From the NCBI RefSeq assembly GCF_012641435.1, contig NZ_JABAIJ010000004.1, positions 288,428-352,427 on the forward strand: a stretch of 64,000 bases of DNA, written 5' to 3'. Source of the stretch: Rhizobium sp. P38BS-XIX (GTDB lineage Bacteria; Pseudomonadota; Alphaproteobacteria; Rhizobiales; Rhizobiaceae). The position numbers were made by a program, and so were the translations under genes. Positions 54,319-63,755 of the stretch are shown in pieces; position 1 is the first letter of the stretch; every line of letters starts with the position of its first letter. The notes under the pieces are model-generated. The model had not been told where the DNA came from. It ran no database searches and saw only the letters and a program-made list of their open reading frames with translations.

Positions 54319-54395
54319 TGCCGGAGGTTTGACCGTCCGGGCGTGCCGATCTTCGCCGTTTGCAACGGAGACGCGGTGATGTAGGGAATGGCGCC

Positions 54396-55274
54396 ATGCT
54401 CGATGGTAAGATGTTGACAAGAAAATACTGGCGCCGCGCCTTTCGTAAAAAGCGGGATGCGATTGCGACCCGCCTTTTCGATACGCGGCTCGGCCGCGAT
54501 ATCCTCGTCAGCGCGCTCGGTCCGCGCGTCAAGACGATGACGGTGGACTGCGGCGATCACGTCCTGAGTTTTTCGCCGGCTGATTACATCGGTCGGAAGG
54601 TCTTTCGAAAAGGGCATTTCGAGCGGGATCACGTCGATCGGCTGCTGAGCGTGCTGCAGGAGCGCGGTCTGTTGCGCACCGGAGTAACCCTTTTGGAGCT
54701 CGGTGGCAATATCGGTACGCAGACCTGCTATTTTGCACTCAGCAAGGCGTATGACCGCATTATCACGGTCGAGCCGGATCCTCGTAATTTCCGTCTGCTT
54801 TCCGCCAACATCGCCGACAATGGTTTTGACGCAATGGTGACTGCGGTCAACTGTGCCGCCGGTGATCGCGGCGGGGAGCTCGATTTCTATCTCAACCACA
54901 AGAACCACGGCAAAAGCAGCGCGCTGCGCCAAAGCGCAAGCGATGAAAAGATCTCGGTGCCGGTGAGAACGGTTCCCGACATCCTCGCGCAGGCCGGGAC
55001 CGACCCGGCCGATATCGGGCTGATCTGGATGGACATCGAGGGTTACGAGCCGGTTGCCTGCCGCTCGATGATCGATCTGATGGCGGCCAAGGTACCGCTC
55101 TACATGGAATTCACCCCTGCCTTCTACGGCAAGGAGCAGGCCAGAATCTTCGTCGCCGAGCTTGCAGGTCACTACAGCGAGTGCCTTGCGTTTTTCGAAG
55201 ATCGACGGCAGCCGATGAGGGTGATCGATCTGCCTGTTGATGGCGATCAGTTCGATGTTCTTTTTCTGCCCTGA
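54396..55274 (+). CDS. FkbM-family methyltransferase
   Basis: 292-residue SAM-dependent methyltransferase of the FkbM type, which often O-methylates sugars or polyketides. Motif I is LLELGGNIGTQTCYF, followed by ITVEPDPRNFRLL, VNCAAGDRGGELDFYLN and IWMDIEGYEPVAC, all typical of the family. A basic N-terminus (RKYWRRAFRKKRD) precedes it. It lies 77 bp after cyaC on the same strand; next to a GT4 and a deacetylase-like gene it may act on the same glycan. Confidence 0.87.
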   Translation: MLDGKMLTRKYWRRAFRKKRDAIATRLFDTRLGRDILVSALGPRVKTMTVDCGDHVLSFSPADYIGRKVFRKGHFERDHVDRLLSVLQERGLLRTGVTLLELGGNIGTQTCYFALSKAYDRIITVEPDPRNFRLLSANIADNGFDAMVTAVNCAAGDRGGELDFYLNHKNHGKSSALRQSASDEKISVPVRTVPDILAQAGTDPADIGLIWMDIEGYEPVACRSMIDLMAAKVPLYMEFTPAFYGKEQARIFVAELAGHYSECLAFFEDRRQPMRVIDLPVDGDQFDVLFLP

Positions 55275-55276
55275 GA

Positions 55277-55756
55277 CTATCTGCGGCGATAGATGAAATA
55301 GCGCCCTTCCTTGACGCTCGAGGGCCGGGGCAATTCCTGCAGATTGGCGTGCTCAAGGGGAAGGCCGCTTACGGCGATACCACCGGATGCCAGCACGCCG
55401 GCCATGATCTCTGGCAGCCAGGTCAGCGTTATCGCATCCTTCTCTTCATAGCCGGTGCCGATGTCGGCGTGTGCGAGCGATGCGCCGGCGCCGATATATT
55501 GTCTGGCGGTATCCTTGATCTCGCCGAGGATCAGATTGTCGGTCGAGGGCATCGAAGGACCATAGGCATTGGCAGCCCTGTCGAAGGCGATGATGCGGCG
55601 ATCCTGAAACAACTCGCGCAGATGGTCGAAGGTACGACCGTTGCCGAGACCCAGCTCCAAAACGGGGCCGTCAAGCCTTCTGACATCATCAGCAACAGAA
55701 TTGAGGATATCGCGCTGTGCGCTCAGGCGGCGAATGAAACTATCCAGGCGGCTCAT
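55277..55756 (-). CDS. Small class I SAM-dependent methyltransferase
   Basis: 159-residue Rossmann-fold protein with motif I VLELGLGNGRTFDHL, the acidic strand end IIAFDRAANAYG and a motif similar to post-I ASLAHADIGTGYEEKD. It is short for a methyltransferase and lacks a cap domain. The end converges on the FkbM gene with a 2-bp gap, and its start is divergent from the DUF3095 gene. The substrate is unknown. Confidence 0.8.
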   Translation of the reverse strand: MSRLDSFIRRLSAQRDILNSVADDVRRLDGPVLELGLGNGRTFDHLRELFQDRRIIAFDRAANAYGPSMPSTDNLILGEIKDTARQYIGAGASLAHADIGTGYEEKDAITLTWLPEIMAGVLASGGIAVSGLPLEHANLQELPRPSSVKEGRYFIYRRR

Positions 55757-55901
55757 CGTATTTCAAATATCCTTGGCGTCTTGTGCCTCTCCCAATCTGG
55801 AGGTAGCACGCCCTGCATCTCGGCGTCGACCGCCCGCTGGTTTTTCGACGCATTTGCTGTAGGGATAGATTGTCGCGGCGCTCACAACAGGGGGAAATAT
55901 C

Positions 55902-57077
55902 ATGGCCGAGCCATCCAACGATGATTTCTTCCACAATATGACGGCTTTTACCCGCTTTGAAGGCGTGACCGACAGCGCCAATTACAAGCCGCTTCCGGAT
56001 GACTGGCTGATCGCGATCGCGGATATCGTCAGCTCTACCGAAGCGATTGCTGCCGGTCGATACAAATCCGTCAATATGGCCGGTGCAAGCGTAATTTCGG
56101 CCGTGCTCAATGCGGTCGACAAAGGGGATTATCCTTTCGTTTTCGGCGGCGATGGTGCGCTGGTGGCCATCCCGCAGTCAGGCGAGACACGGGTTCGGCA
56201 GGCACTTGCGGCCGTGCGAACCTGGGTCATGGAGGAATTACAACTCGATCTGCGCACGGCGCTCGTGCCGATGTCTGCCATCCGGAAAGAAGGGCTCGAC
56301 GTCATGGTCGCCCGCTTCAGCCCAAGCGAATATGTTTCGTACGCCATGTTTTTCGGTGGCGGCACGAGTTGGGCGGAAAGGCAGATGAAGGCCGGAAAAT
56401 TCATCATCGAGGCGGCCGAGCCAGAGGCCCGCCCCGACCTCACCGGCCTGTCCTGTCGCTGGAACCCGATCAAGGCGCACAATGGCGAGATCGTCTCCAT
56501 CATCGCAGTTCCGACCGATGGTGCTGACATCACCAGGTTCCAGACGCTCGTGACCGATATCATCGCCATTACTCGTGAGCAGAGCCGCGACAGCCATCCG
56601 GTGCCGGTTGAAGGTCCTACTCCCGCGCTGATCTTTGAAGGGGCAGACCTGGAGGCACGTGCCTTGGTCTCGCCGGCCAGGCGCTGGCGACAAAAGTTTT
56701 TAATCGGCGTGCAGATTGGCCTGATGAACGTCATCGACAAGCTTGGACTGCGTATGGGGACATTCGACGCCAAGATCTATCGAAGCGATCTCGCCGCAAA
56801 TTCCGATTTTCGCAAGTTCGACGACGGTTTGAAAATGACGATCGATGTCGACGCGCAGCGCCTCGCGCGGATTGAGGGGCGTTTGCGTCAAGCAGAGGCG
56901 GAAGGGGTTTGTCGCTATGGGCTTCACCGTCAGGAGAGTGCGTTGATGACATGCTTCGTTCCGACGCCGCTGATGCGCGACCACATGCATTTCATCGACG
57001 GTGCCAGCGGAGGCTACGCGATGGCTGCTATGGCGCTGCGTGGCAAGCACCCTGCCGAATTGGCAGCCGGCGAATGA
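55902..57077 (+). CDS. DUF3095 protein, cyclase-like
   Basis: 391-residue protein that I place in DUF3095, a family without a proven function. The N-terminal part contains a class III nucleotide cyclase-like core: IADIVSSTEAI (D41) and FVFGGDGALVAIP (D84), which align with the two metal-binding aspartates. A clear adenine-selecting Lys/Asp pair and the Asn/Arg transition-state pair are not visible. There is no transmembrane segment. The ATG follows AGGGGGAAA. It stands between cyaC and a third cyclase gene. It may be a divergent cyclase or an inactive nucleotide-binding relative. Confidence 0.8.
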   Translation: MAEPSNDDFFHNMTAFTRFEGVTDSANYKPLPDDWLIAIADIVSSTEAIAAGRYKSVNMAGASVISAVLNAVDKGDYPFVFGGDGALVAIPQSGETRVRQALAAVRTWVMEELQLDLRTALVPMSAIRKEGLDVMVARFSPSEYVSYAMFFGGGTSWAERQMKAGKFIIEAAEPEARPDLTGLSCRWNPIKAHNGEIVSIIAVPTDGADITRFQTLVTDIIAITREQSRDSHPVPVEGPTPALIFEGADLEARALVSPARRWRQKFLIGVQIGLMNVIDKLGLRMGTFDAKIYRSDLAANSDFRKFDDGLKMTIDVDAQRLARIEGRLRQAEAEGVCRYGLHRQESALMTCFVPTPLMRDHMHFIDGASGGYAMAAMALRGKHPAELAAGE

Positions 57078-57445
57078 ATTTGGCTGTTTTGTCGTTTCCA
57101 TCCGCCTTTTAGGATATTTTTGTCGCAATAGCGATTTTATCGATCAAACTGAACTCCTCGCCATTGTTTCAGGGGTATCTTCGCCTTATCTCAAGGAGAA
57201 CAAAACGAGAGTCGGCAATTTTTATGGCCGATTTCTGCGGTATTCCATGGTGTTACGTGCCTGAAAGGCACGGCCAATTATTGAATGGTGTCGGTGCGAT
57301 CCGGGCTTGTTAAAACGGCGCCTCCACATCGCATGATTGTTTCATTCGAGTTGAGCCGATCGGCGTGAGGGCGTCATGCGGCTATAGAAGAAATTCGGAT
57401 GACCGTGGTGGCGCTTTGAGATTGCGAGAATAGGCCGTGGGGAAA
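57078..57445. other. Intergenic region before the third cyclase gene
   Basis: About 368 bp without a supported gene. One short hairpin is visible: CGTGCCT (57256-57262) with AGGCACG (57266-57272) and a three-base loop, without a T-run. The rest is more AT-rich than its flanks and probably holds the promoter of the next gene. Confidence 0.4.
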
Positions 57446-58783
57446 ATGACTGTTCATTCGACTGTTTCCGATATTCTTCTCGACAAGGTGGCGGAGTGGC
57501 TGACGCAGGCGGCGCTGACGGGCGAAAACCTGGAGAGCATCGTTCGCGGTTTCTGCGAACGCATGGCCGCGTCCGGGCTGCCGATTTCGCGCGTGCATCT
57601 GACGTTTTCCATGCTGCATCCCCTCTATGACGCGCTGGGCTTCACATGGCGGCGCGCAGGCGGCTTGATGATCGAGGGCTACCGGCATGTGAACGAGAAG
57701 CCGGAACGCTTCATGCAGAGCCCCTATTACTATCTTCTGTCCAACAATCTTCAGCATCTTCGCCGGCGCATCGATGTGGAAGGCGCGGCCGAATTTCCGA
57801 TCTTCGAGGATTTGCGCAAGGAGAAGGTGACCGACTATCTTGCTTTCGTGCAGACGTTTGGCGCCGGTTCGGTGCAGGGCATGATGGGGTCCTGGTCCAC
57901 CGACAGCATTGGCGGCTTCAGTGAAGAGATGATCGGTGCGCTCATGCGCATGCAAAACCACCTTGCCATGGCCGCCAAGATGGCCGTTCTCGGCAAGCTC
58001 GCTAACAACATGCTCACCACCTATCTCGGTGGCGATGCGGGCAAGCGCGTGCTGAACGGCCAGATCCGCCGAGGCGACGGCGAGACGATCCGTGCCGCGC
58101 TCGTGATGGGCGATATGCGTCAATCGACGGTTTATGCCGAGAAGGAAGGACGCCAGGCCTACATCGATACGCTCAACGAATTTTTCGATGCGATCGCCGC
58201 GCCCTTCAATCGAAATGGCGGCGAAATCATGAGTTTCCTCGGCGACGGATTTCTGGCGGTTTATCCTTGCGGCCGCCACAAGGATCCGTCCAAGGTGGCG
58301 TGCGAGGCCGCGTTATCGGCGGTGTTCGAAGCCCAGCGCCGTGTGACCGCGCTCAACAAGGATCGCCAGTCGCGCAGCCTGAGCGAAGTGCGCTACGGCA
58401 TCGGCCTGCATGTCGGCAACGTCATGTTCGGCAATGTCGGCCTGAAGGATCGCCTTACATTTTCGGCCTTTGGCGCTGCCGTGAACGAGGTCGAGCGTCT
58501 GCAATCCCTCACGAAGAAATATGCGACGGAAGTTGTTGCGAGCCAGGCTTTCTCCAGCTACACGGACTGCGAATGGGGAACGCTCGGCGAGGAAAAGCTC
58601 AGGGGCGTGCGCCAGCGCTTCACGGTCGTCTCTCCCAAGATCACCACTGCCGCCAACGCTACGTCGGAGATTTTCAACGACACGGCACCGGATGGTTTGT
58701 CGGAGGCCGAGCAGGTCATCCTCCTGCACAGGGATGCCAAGAAGTTCGAAGGCCGTCTTCAAGTCGAAAACCTGGCTTCGTGA
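57446..58783 (+). CDS. Class III nucleotide cyclase with altered base-selecting residues
   Basis: Soluble cyclase of 445 residues. The N-terminal 180 residues form a domain common upstream of rhizobial cyclases (ESIVRGFCERMAASGLPISR), probably a sensor. The catalytic domain keeps both metal aspartates (D223 in VMGDMRQST, D267 in FLGDGFLAVY), Asn347 and Arg351 (VNEVER). The two positions that select adenine differ: Lys is Ser263 and Asp is Ala344. Activity is therefore likely, but with uncertain base preference. The ATG at 57446 is preferred over the GTG at 57437 because GGGGA lies before it. Confidence 0.86.
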   Translation: MTVHSTVSDILLDKVAEWLTQAALTGENLESIVRGFCERMAASGLPISRVHLTFSMLHPLYDALGFTWRRAGGLMIEGYRHVNEKPERFMQSPYYYLLSNNLQHLRRRIDVEGAAEFPIFEDLRKEKVTDYLAFVQTFGAGSVQGMMGSWSTDSIGGFSEEMIGALMRMQNHLAMAAKMAVLGKLANNMLTTYLGGDAGKRVLNGQIRRGDGETIRAALVMGDMRQSTVYAEKEGRQAYIDTLNEFFDAIAAPFNRNGGEIMSFLGDGFLAVYPCGRHKDPSKVACEAALSAVFEAQRRVTALNKDRQSRSLSEVRYGIGLHVGNVMFGNVGLKDRLTFSAFGAAVNEVERLQSLTKKYATEVVASQAFSSYTDCEWGTLGEEKLRGVRQRFTVVSPKITTAANATSEIFNDTAPDGLSEAEQVILLHRDAKKFEGRLQVENLAS

Positions 58784-58943
58784 TCCCCATGAACGGCTAG
58801 CTCAGCATAAGCCGATATATCACTGGAAAGACGACAGTTTTTTAACAGTCTCGCCAATGCTTTGACGCGCTAGACACCCGTTATGCCCTACGTTAGTGTG
58901 CCGTATAAGTGCACAAAGGTCATGTGAGCGGGAAGTAATATGT

Positions 58944-60851
58944 ATGGCGTCAGGGACTGATCTACTGCGTATTGAGAACCTTGACGTTTCGTTCTCGCTC
59001 TATGGGGACAAGCTGGACGTCGTGAAGAAGGCCAATCTGCGCGTGCTTCCCGGCAAGGTGACGGCACTCGTCGGCGAGTCCGGCTCAGGAAAGTCCATCA
59101 TAAGCCAGTCGATCATGGGAATTCTCCCGGCAGCCGCTCGGGCAAATGGTCGTATTCTTTTCACCGACCCGCTCGATGGCCGCACGACCGATCTGCTGCA
59201 GCTTCCAAGAGATGGTGCGGAAATGCGCCGGTTGCGCGGCGCCCGTATGGCCAAGATTTTCCAGGAGCCGATGACATCGCTGTCGCCGCTGCATACGATC
59301 GGCAACCAGATCAGCGAGGCGCTGCGCATCCATAAGCCCGGCATCAGCAGGGCGGAGCAGCGCGAGAAGACCGAGGAAATGCTGCATCTCGTCGGCTTCC
59401 AGGACCCCAATCATACCTTCGACAGATATCCGTTCGAGCTTTCCGGTGGGATGCGTCAGCGCGCGATGATCGCAATGGCGCTGATCTGCAATCCGGCACT
59501 GCTCATCGCCGACGAGCCGACGACAGCCTTGGACGTCACCATTCAGGCGCAGATTCTCGGTCTGCTGCGCAATCTGCAGCAGACGTTCAACATGGCGATG
59601 CTGCTGATCACCCACGACCTTGGCGTGGTCGCCAACATGGCCGATGAGGTCGTCGTCATCTATCACGGCGAGATCATGGAAGCCGGTCCGGTCGAAACCA
59701 TCTTCCGACAGCCGCAGCATCGCTATTTGAAGGCTCTGATGGCTGCGGTGCCGCATTTCGACATGAAGGCGGGTGAGCGGTTGAAATCGCTGCGCGATGT
59801 TCCAGTCAACCTTGGCACGTTCTCCGGAAAGAAAAAACTGCTTGGCAATGCCGCCGCCGCCCCTGCGACCGGGCCTGAGGTGATGCTCAGCGTGCGCAAT
59901 CTGGCCAAGACGTACACATCCAAGGTCGGCGGCATGTTCGGCCGGCGCGAGAGTGCCAAACTGCGCGCGGTTGACGATGTCAGCTTTGATATTCGCCGCG
60001 GCGAATGTCTTGGGCTGGTTGGGGAAAGCGGCTGCGGGAAGACGACGCTGAGCAAGATTCTCATGCGAGCCGTGACCGCAGATAGCGGCTCCGTCAGCTT
60101 CGACGATGGCAACGGCGCCATCGATGTGCTTGCCGTCAAGGGCGACGAACTGATGGATCTGCGCACGAAGATCCAGATGGTCTTCCAGGATCCGGTGTCG
60201 TCACTGTCGCCGCGCATGACTATTCGCAATATCCTGAGCGAACCCCTGGAGATCCACGGGCATGGCGATAGCGCCGAGCGCAAGGAAAAGGTCAAGGCGC
60301 TGATGCAGGCCATCGGCCTCGACAAGCATTTTCTCAGCCGCTATCCCCACAGCTTCTCCGGCGGCCAACGCCAGCGTATCGGCATTGCACGCGCCCTGGC
60401 GCTGGGGCCGAAGTTGCTCATCCTGGATGAGCCGGTCTCGGCACTCGACGTCTCGGTACAGGCACAGATCCTCAATCTTCTCAAGGATCTGCAGAAGGAA
60501 CTTGGCCTCACCTATCTGTTCATTTCGCACAATCTGGCTGTCGTCGATTACATGGCCGATCGGATCGCCGTCATGGCGCGGGGCCGTATCGTGGAAATCG
60601 CACCGCGCGAGATCATTCTGCGCGACCCCGTCCATCCCTATACGCGTTCGCTCCTTGCAGCGGTGCCGTTCCCCGACCTAGACCGCCCTCTGAATTTTTC
60701 GGCACTGAACAGCGAGGGTCCTGCGGCCAAACAGAAATGGGGGCCACAATTCTCTGAGGGCGGAGACGGGGACCTCGTCTATGCCGATCTGGGTGGCGGC
60801 CATTTGGTTCGCGCTCGCCGAGGTGTCAATGTCGAGGAGTTGCGCCCATGA
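58944..60851 (+). CDS. Peptide-type ABC transporter ATP-binding protein (two fused ABC domains)
   Basis: 635-residue ATPase with two complete ABC domains of the DppD and DppF types in one chain. Domain 1 has Walker A GESGSGKS, signature LSGGMRQR and Walker B LLIADEPTTALD; domain 2 has GESGCGKT, FSGGQRQR and LLILDEPVSALD. It energises the importer encoded by the next genes. It is the first gene of the operon and overlaps the binding-protein gene by 4 bp. The ATG at 58944 is preferred over the start of the open frame at 58896. Confidence 0.9.
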   Translation: MASGTDLLRIENLDVSFSLYGDKLDVVKKANLRVLPGKVTALVGESGSGKSIISQSIMGILPAAARANGRILFTDPLDGRTTDLLQLPRDGAEMRRLRGARMAKIFQEPMTSLSPLHTIGNQISEALRIHKPGISRAEQREKTEEMLHLVGFQDPNHTFDRYPFELSGGMRQRAMIAMALICNPALLIADEPTTALDVTIQAQILGLLRNLQQTFNMAMLLITHDLGVVANMADEVVVIYHGEIMEAGPVETIFRQPQHRYLKALMAAVPHFDMKAGERLKSLRDVPVNLGTFSGKKKLLGNAAAAPATGPEVMLSVRNLAKTYTSKVGGMFGRRESAKLRAVDDVSFDIRRGECLGLVGESGCGKTTLSKILMRAVTADSGSVSFDDGNGAIDVLAVKGDELMDLRTKIQMVFQDPVSSLSPRMTIRNILSEPLEIHGHGDSAERKEKVKALMQAIGLDKHFLSRYPHSFSGGQRQRIGIARALALGPKLLILDEPVSALDVSVQAQILNLLKDLQKELGLTYLFISHNLAVVDYMADRIAVMARGRIVEIAPREIILRDPVHPYTRSLLAAVPFPDLDRPLNFSALNSEGPAAKQKWGPQFSEGGDGDLVYADLGGGHLVRARRGVNVEELRP

Positions 60852-62764
60852 TAAAGCGCCGTACGCTTCTCGGCCTGATGGCCTCCGCAATGCTTCCGGC
60901 GCCCGCCATTGCCGCGGATGTCGACAATGAACCTGAATATCTTGCCGATTGGCTCCGAGCCGGCCAATTGCCGCATCTCGCCAGGCGCCTGCCGAAATTT
61001 CCCCGCATCGTCAACGTCGCGGCCATGGGCCGCACGCCAGGCAATTATGGCGGATCGGTGCGTACCATCATCGGTAGCCAGAACGATATCCGCTTCATGA
61101 CGATTTATGGCTATGCGCGGCTCGTGGGTTACGATCGGACGCTGACGTTGCAGCCCGACATTCTCGAATCCTTCACCTCGGTCAACGACACCGTCTTCAC
61201 GTTCAAGCTGCGCGAAGGCCACAAATGGTCTGACGGCCATCCTCTGACATCGAATGATTTTCGCTATTGGTGGGAAGATGTCATCCTCAACAAGCAGCTG
61301 ACGCCAGGCGGCGGCGCTTTGGAATTGCGCCCACACGGCAGTCTGCCGCGTTTCGAGGTGCTCGACGAGCTGACCGTGCGCTATTCCTGGGATGATCCCA
61401 ATCCGGATTTCCTGCCCATTCTTGCAGCTCCGCAGCCGCTCGTCATTCTCGGGCCGGGCCATTATCTCAAGCAGTTTCACAAGAAGTATCAGGATAGCAT
61501 TCGGCTTTCTTCCCTCATGCAGGAAAACCGGGCGAAGAAGTGGCAGGACCTTCACATCAAGATGGCCCGCTCCTACCGGCCGGAAAATCCGAATTTGCCG
61601 GTCCTCGACCCCTGGCGAAATACCACGGCGCCTCCGGCTGAACAGTTCGTCTTCGAGCGCAATCCCTATTTTCACCGTGTCGATGAGAATGGCCGGCAGT
61701 TGCCCTATATCGACCGGATGATCCTGAACATCAGCTCCTCATCGATCATTCCGGCAAAGACCGGTGCCGGCGAGAGCGATTTGCAGGCAACCGGCATCGA
61801 TTTCAACGATTACACCTTCTTCAAGGATGCCGAGAAGCGCTATCCGATCAAGGTCAACCTCTGGAAGGCAGTTCGCGGTTCGCGCGTGGCGCTCTTCCCG
61901 AACCTGAACAGCGCCGATCCCGTCTGGCGCGATGTTCTGCGTGATGTCCGGGTGCGCAGAGCGATGTCGCTGGCGATCGACCGGCACGAGATCAATATGG
62001 CCGTCTTTTACGGCCTCGGCACGGAAAGCGCCAACACCGTTCTGCCGGACAGTCCACTTTACAAGCCGGAATATGCCTCCGCCTGGATTGCCCACGATCC
62101 GGATCAGGCGAACGCCCTGCTCGACGCTGCCGGCCTTTCGAAGCGCGACGACGACGGCATCCGCCTGTTGTCGGACGGACGGCGGATGGAGATCACCGTC
62201 GAGACCCCCGGCGAAAGCCCGCTCGACGCCGATGTGCTGGAGCTTGTCACCGATCACTGGCGCAAGGTGGGCATCGCGCTGTTCATCCGCGTGTCGCAGC
62301 GCGATATTTTCCGCAGCCGCGTGATGGGCGGCCGGACCATGATGTCGCTTTGGTATGGCCTCGACAACGGCGTACCGACAGCCGATATGAGCCCGGCGGA
62401 GCTGGCGCCGACGGCCGACGACCAGATGCAATGGCCGCTTTGGGGCATGTATTACCTGTCGCGCGAAACGCAGGGCGTGGCGCCCGACCTTCCGGAAGCG
62501 GCGAAACTCGTCAAGCTTCTGGGTGAATGGGGTACGGCAGCTTCCTCGTTCGAGCGCGCCGAGATCTGGCACGATATGTTGGCGACGTATACCGAGCAGG
62601 TTTTTTCCATCGGCTTGATCAATGCCACGCTGCAGCCGATCGTGCATTCCTCACACATGCAGAACGTGCCGGATAAGGCGCTTTTTGGCTTCGACCCGAC
62701 CTGCTATCTGGGCGTTTACATGCCGGACACCTTCTGGATGAAGGAGGATCACCCCAATGCTTAG
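60848..62764 (+). CDS. Peptide/nickel-type ABC transporter substrate-binding protein
   Basis: 638-residue periplasmic binding protein of the SBP_bac_5 family (oligopeptide type, large). The signal KRRTLLGLMASAMLPAPAIA has a twin Arg, so Tat export is possible. Family segments are FTFKLREGHKWSDGHPLTSNDF and VRRAMSLAIDRHEINMAVFY. It is longer than typical DppA (about 530), like the large-ligand binders of rhizobia. The ligand is unknown. It overlaps both neighbours by a few bases. Confidence 0.88.
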   Translation: MIKRRTLLGLMASAMLPAPAIAADVDNEPEYLADWLRAGQLPHLARRLPKFPRIVNVAAMGRTPGNYGGSVRTIIGSQNDIRFMTIYGYARLVGYDRTLTLQPDILESFTSVNDTVFTFKLREGHKWSDGHPLTSNDFRYWWEDVILNKQLTPGGGALELRPHGSLPRFEVLDELTVRYSWDDPNPDFLPILAAPQPLVILGPGHYLKQFHKKYQDSIRLSSLMQENRAKKWQDLHIKMARSYRPENPNLPVLDPWRNTTAPPAEQFVFERNPYFHRVDENGRQLPYIDRMILNISSSSIIPAKTGAGESDLQATGIDFNDYTFFKDAEKRYPIKVNLWKAVRGSRVALFPNLNSADPVWRDVLRDVRVRRAMSLAIDRHEINMAVFYGLGTESANTVLPDSPLYKPEYASAWIAHDPDQANALLDAAGLSKRDDDGIRLLSDGRRMEITVETPGESPLDADVLELVTDHWRKVGIALFIRVSQRDIFRSRVMGGRTMMSLWYGLDNGVPTADMSPAELAPTADDQMQWPLWGMYYLSRETQGVAPDLPEAAKLVKLLGEWGTAASSFERAEIWHDMLATYTEQVFSIGLINATLQPIVHSSHMQNVPDKALFGFDPTCYLGVYMPDTFWMKEDHPNA

Positions 62765-63755
62765 ATATATCATCTGGCGTATCGCGGTGATGGTCCCGAC
62801 GCTGATCGTCATTTCAATGCTGGTCTTCACCATCATCCAGCTCCCTCCGGGCGATTTCTTCGAGAGCCAGATCGCGGAGCTGCGCGCCCAGGGCGAAACT
62901 GCAAATCTCCAGGAGATTGAAAATCTCCGTCATGAATACGGGCTCGATCGGCCACTGCCCATCCAGTATATTCGCTGGGTCGGCGGCATGCTGCACGGCG
63001 ATTTCGGCTATTCCTTCGAGTATCAGCTGCCGGTTTCGGACGTCGTCGGCGATCGCCTGTGGCTGACCATTCTGGTCTCGATGACGACGATCCTGCTGAC
63101 GTGGCTGATCGCCTTTCCGATCGGCATCTATTCCGCGACGCACCAATATAGCTGGGGCGACTATGGCCTGACCTTCCTCGGGTTGCTCGGTATCGCCATT
63201 CCGAATTTCATGCTGGCGCTGATCCTGATGTATTTTGCCAATGTCTGGTTCGGCGTGTCCATCGGGCATCTGATGGACCAGAAATATCTGTCGCAGCCGA
63301 TGAGCTGGGAAAAGGCGCGCTCAATTCTCTCGCACCTGTGGATTCCGGTCATCATCGTGGGGACGGCGGGGACGGCGGGCATGATCCGCCGGTTGCGCGC
63401 CAATCTGCTCGACGAGATGCAGAAGCAATATGTGGTGACGGCACGCGCCAAAGGGCTTCATCCCTTGAGAGCGCTGGTGAAATATCCGCTGCGCATGGCG
63501 TTGAACTTCTTTGTCGCCGATATCGGCTCGATCCTGCCGTCGATCATCTCGGGCGCCGAAATCACCGCGATCGTGCTATCGCTTGAAACCACTGGTCCGA
63601 TGCTGATCAGGGCACTGCAGAGCCAGGACATGTATCTCGCCGGCTCGTTCCTGATGTTCCTCGCCTTCCTGAACGTTATCGGCGTGCTGATCTCGGATAT
63701 CGCGCTCGGCTTTCTCGATCCCCGCATCCGCTTGCAAGGCAGGAGCACAAAGTGA
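62757..63755 (+). CDS. Peptide-type ABC transporter permease (DppB-like)
   Basis: 332-residue inner-membrane permease, DppB/OppB type. It starts with the usual MLRYIIWRIAVMVPTLIVIS helix, has the early periplasmic segment with LRHEYGLDRPLPIQYIRWV, and the EAA-loop region LLDEMQKQYVVTARAKGL. The ATG overlaps the binding-protein end by 8 bp with AAGGAGG upstream. Confidence 0.9.
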   Translation: MLRYIIWRIAVMVPTLIVISMLVFTIIQLPPGDFFESQIAELRAQGETANLQEIENLRHEYGLDRPLPIQYIRWVGGMLHGDFGYSFEYQLPVSDVVGDRLWLTILVSMTTILLTWLIAFPIGIYSATHQYSWGDYGLTFLGLLGIAIPNFMLALILMYFANVWFGVSIGHLMDQKYLSQPMSWEKARSILSHLWIPVIIVGTAGTAGMIRRLRANLLDEMQKQYVVTARAKGLHPLRALVKYPLRMALNFFVADIGSILPSIISGAEITAIVLSLETTGPMLIRALQSQDMYLAGSFLMFLAFLNVIGVLISDIALGFLDPRIRLQGRSTK

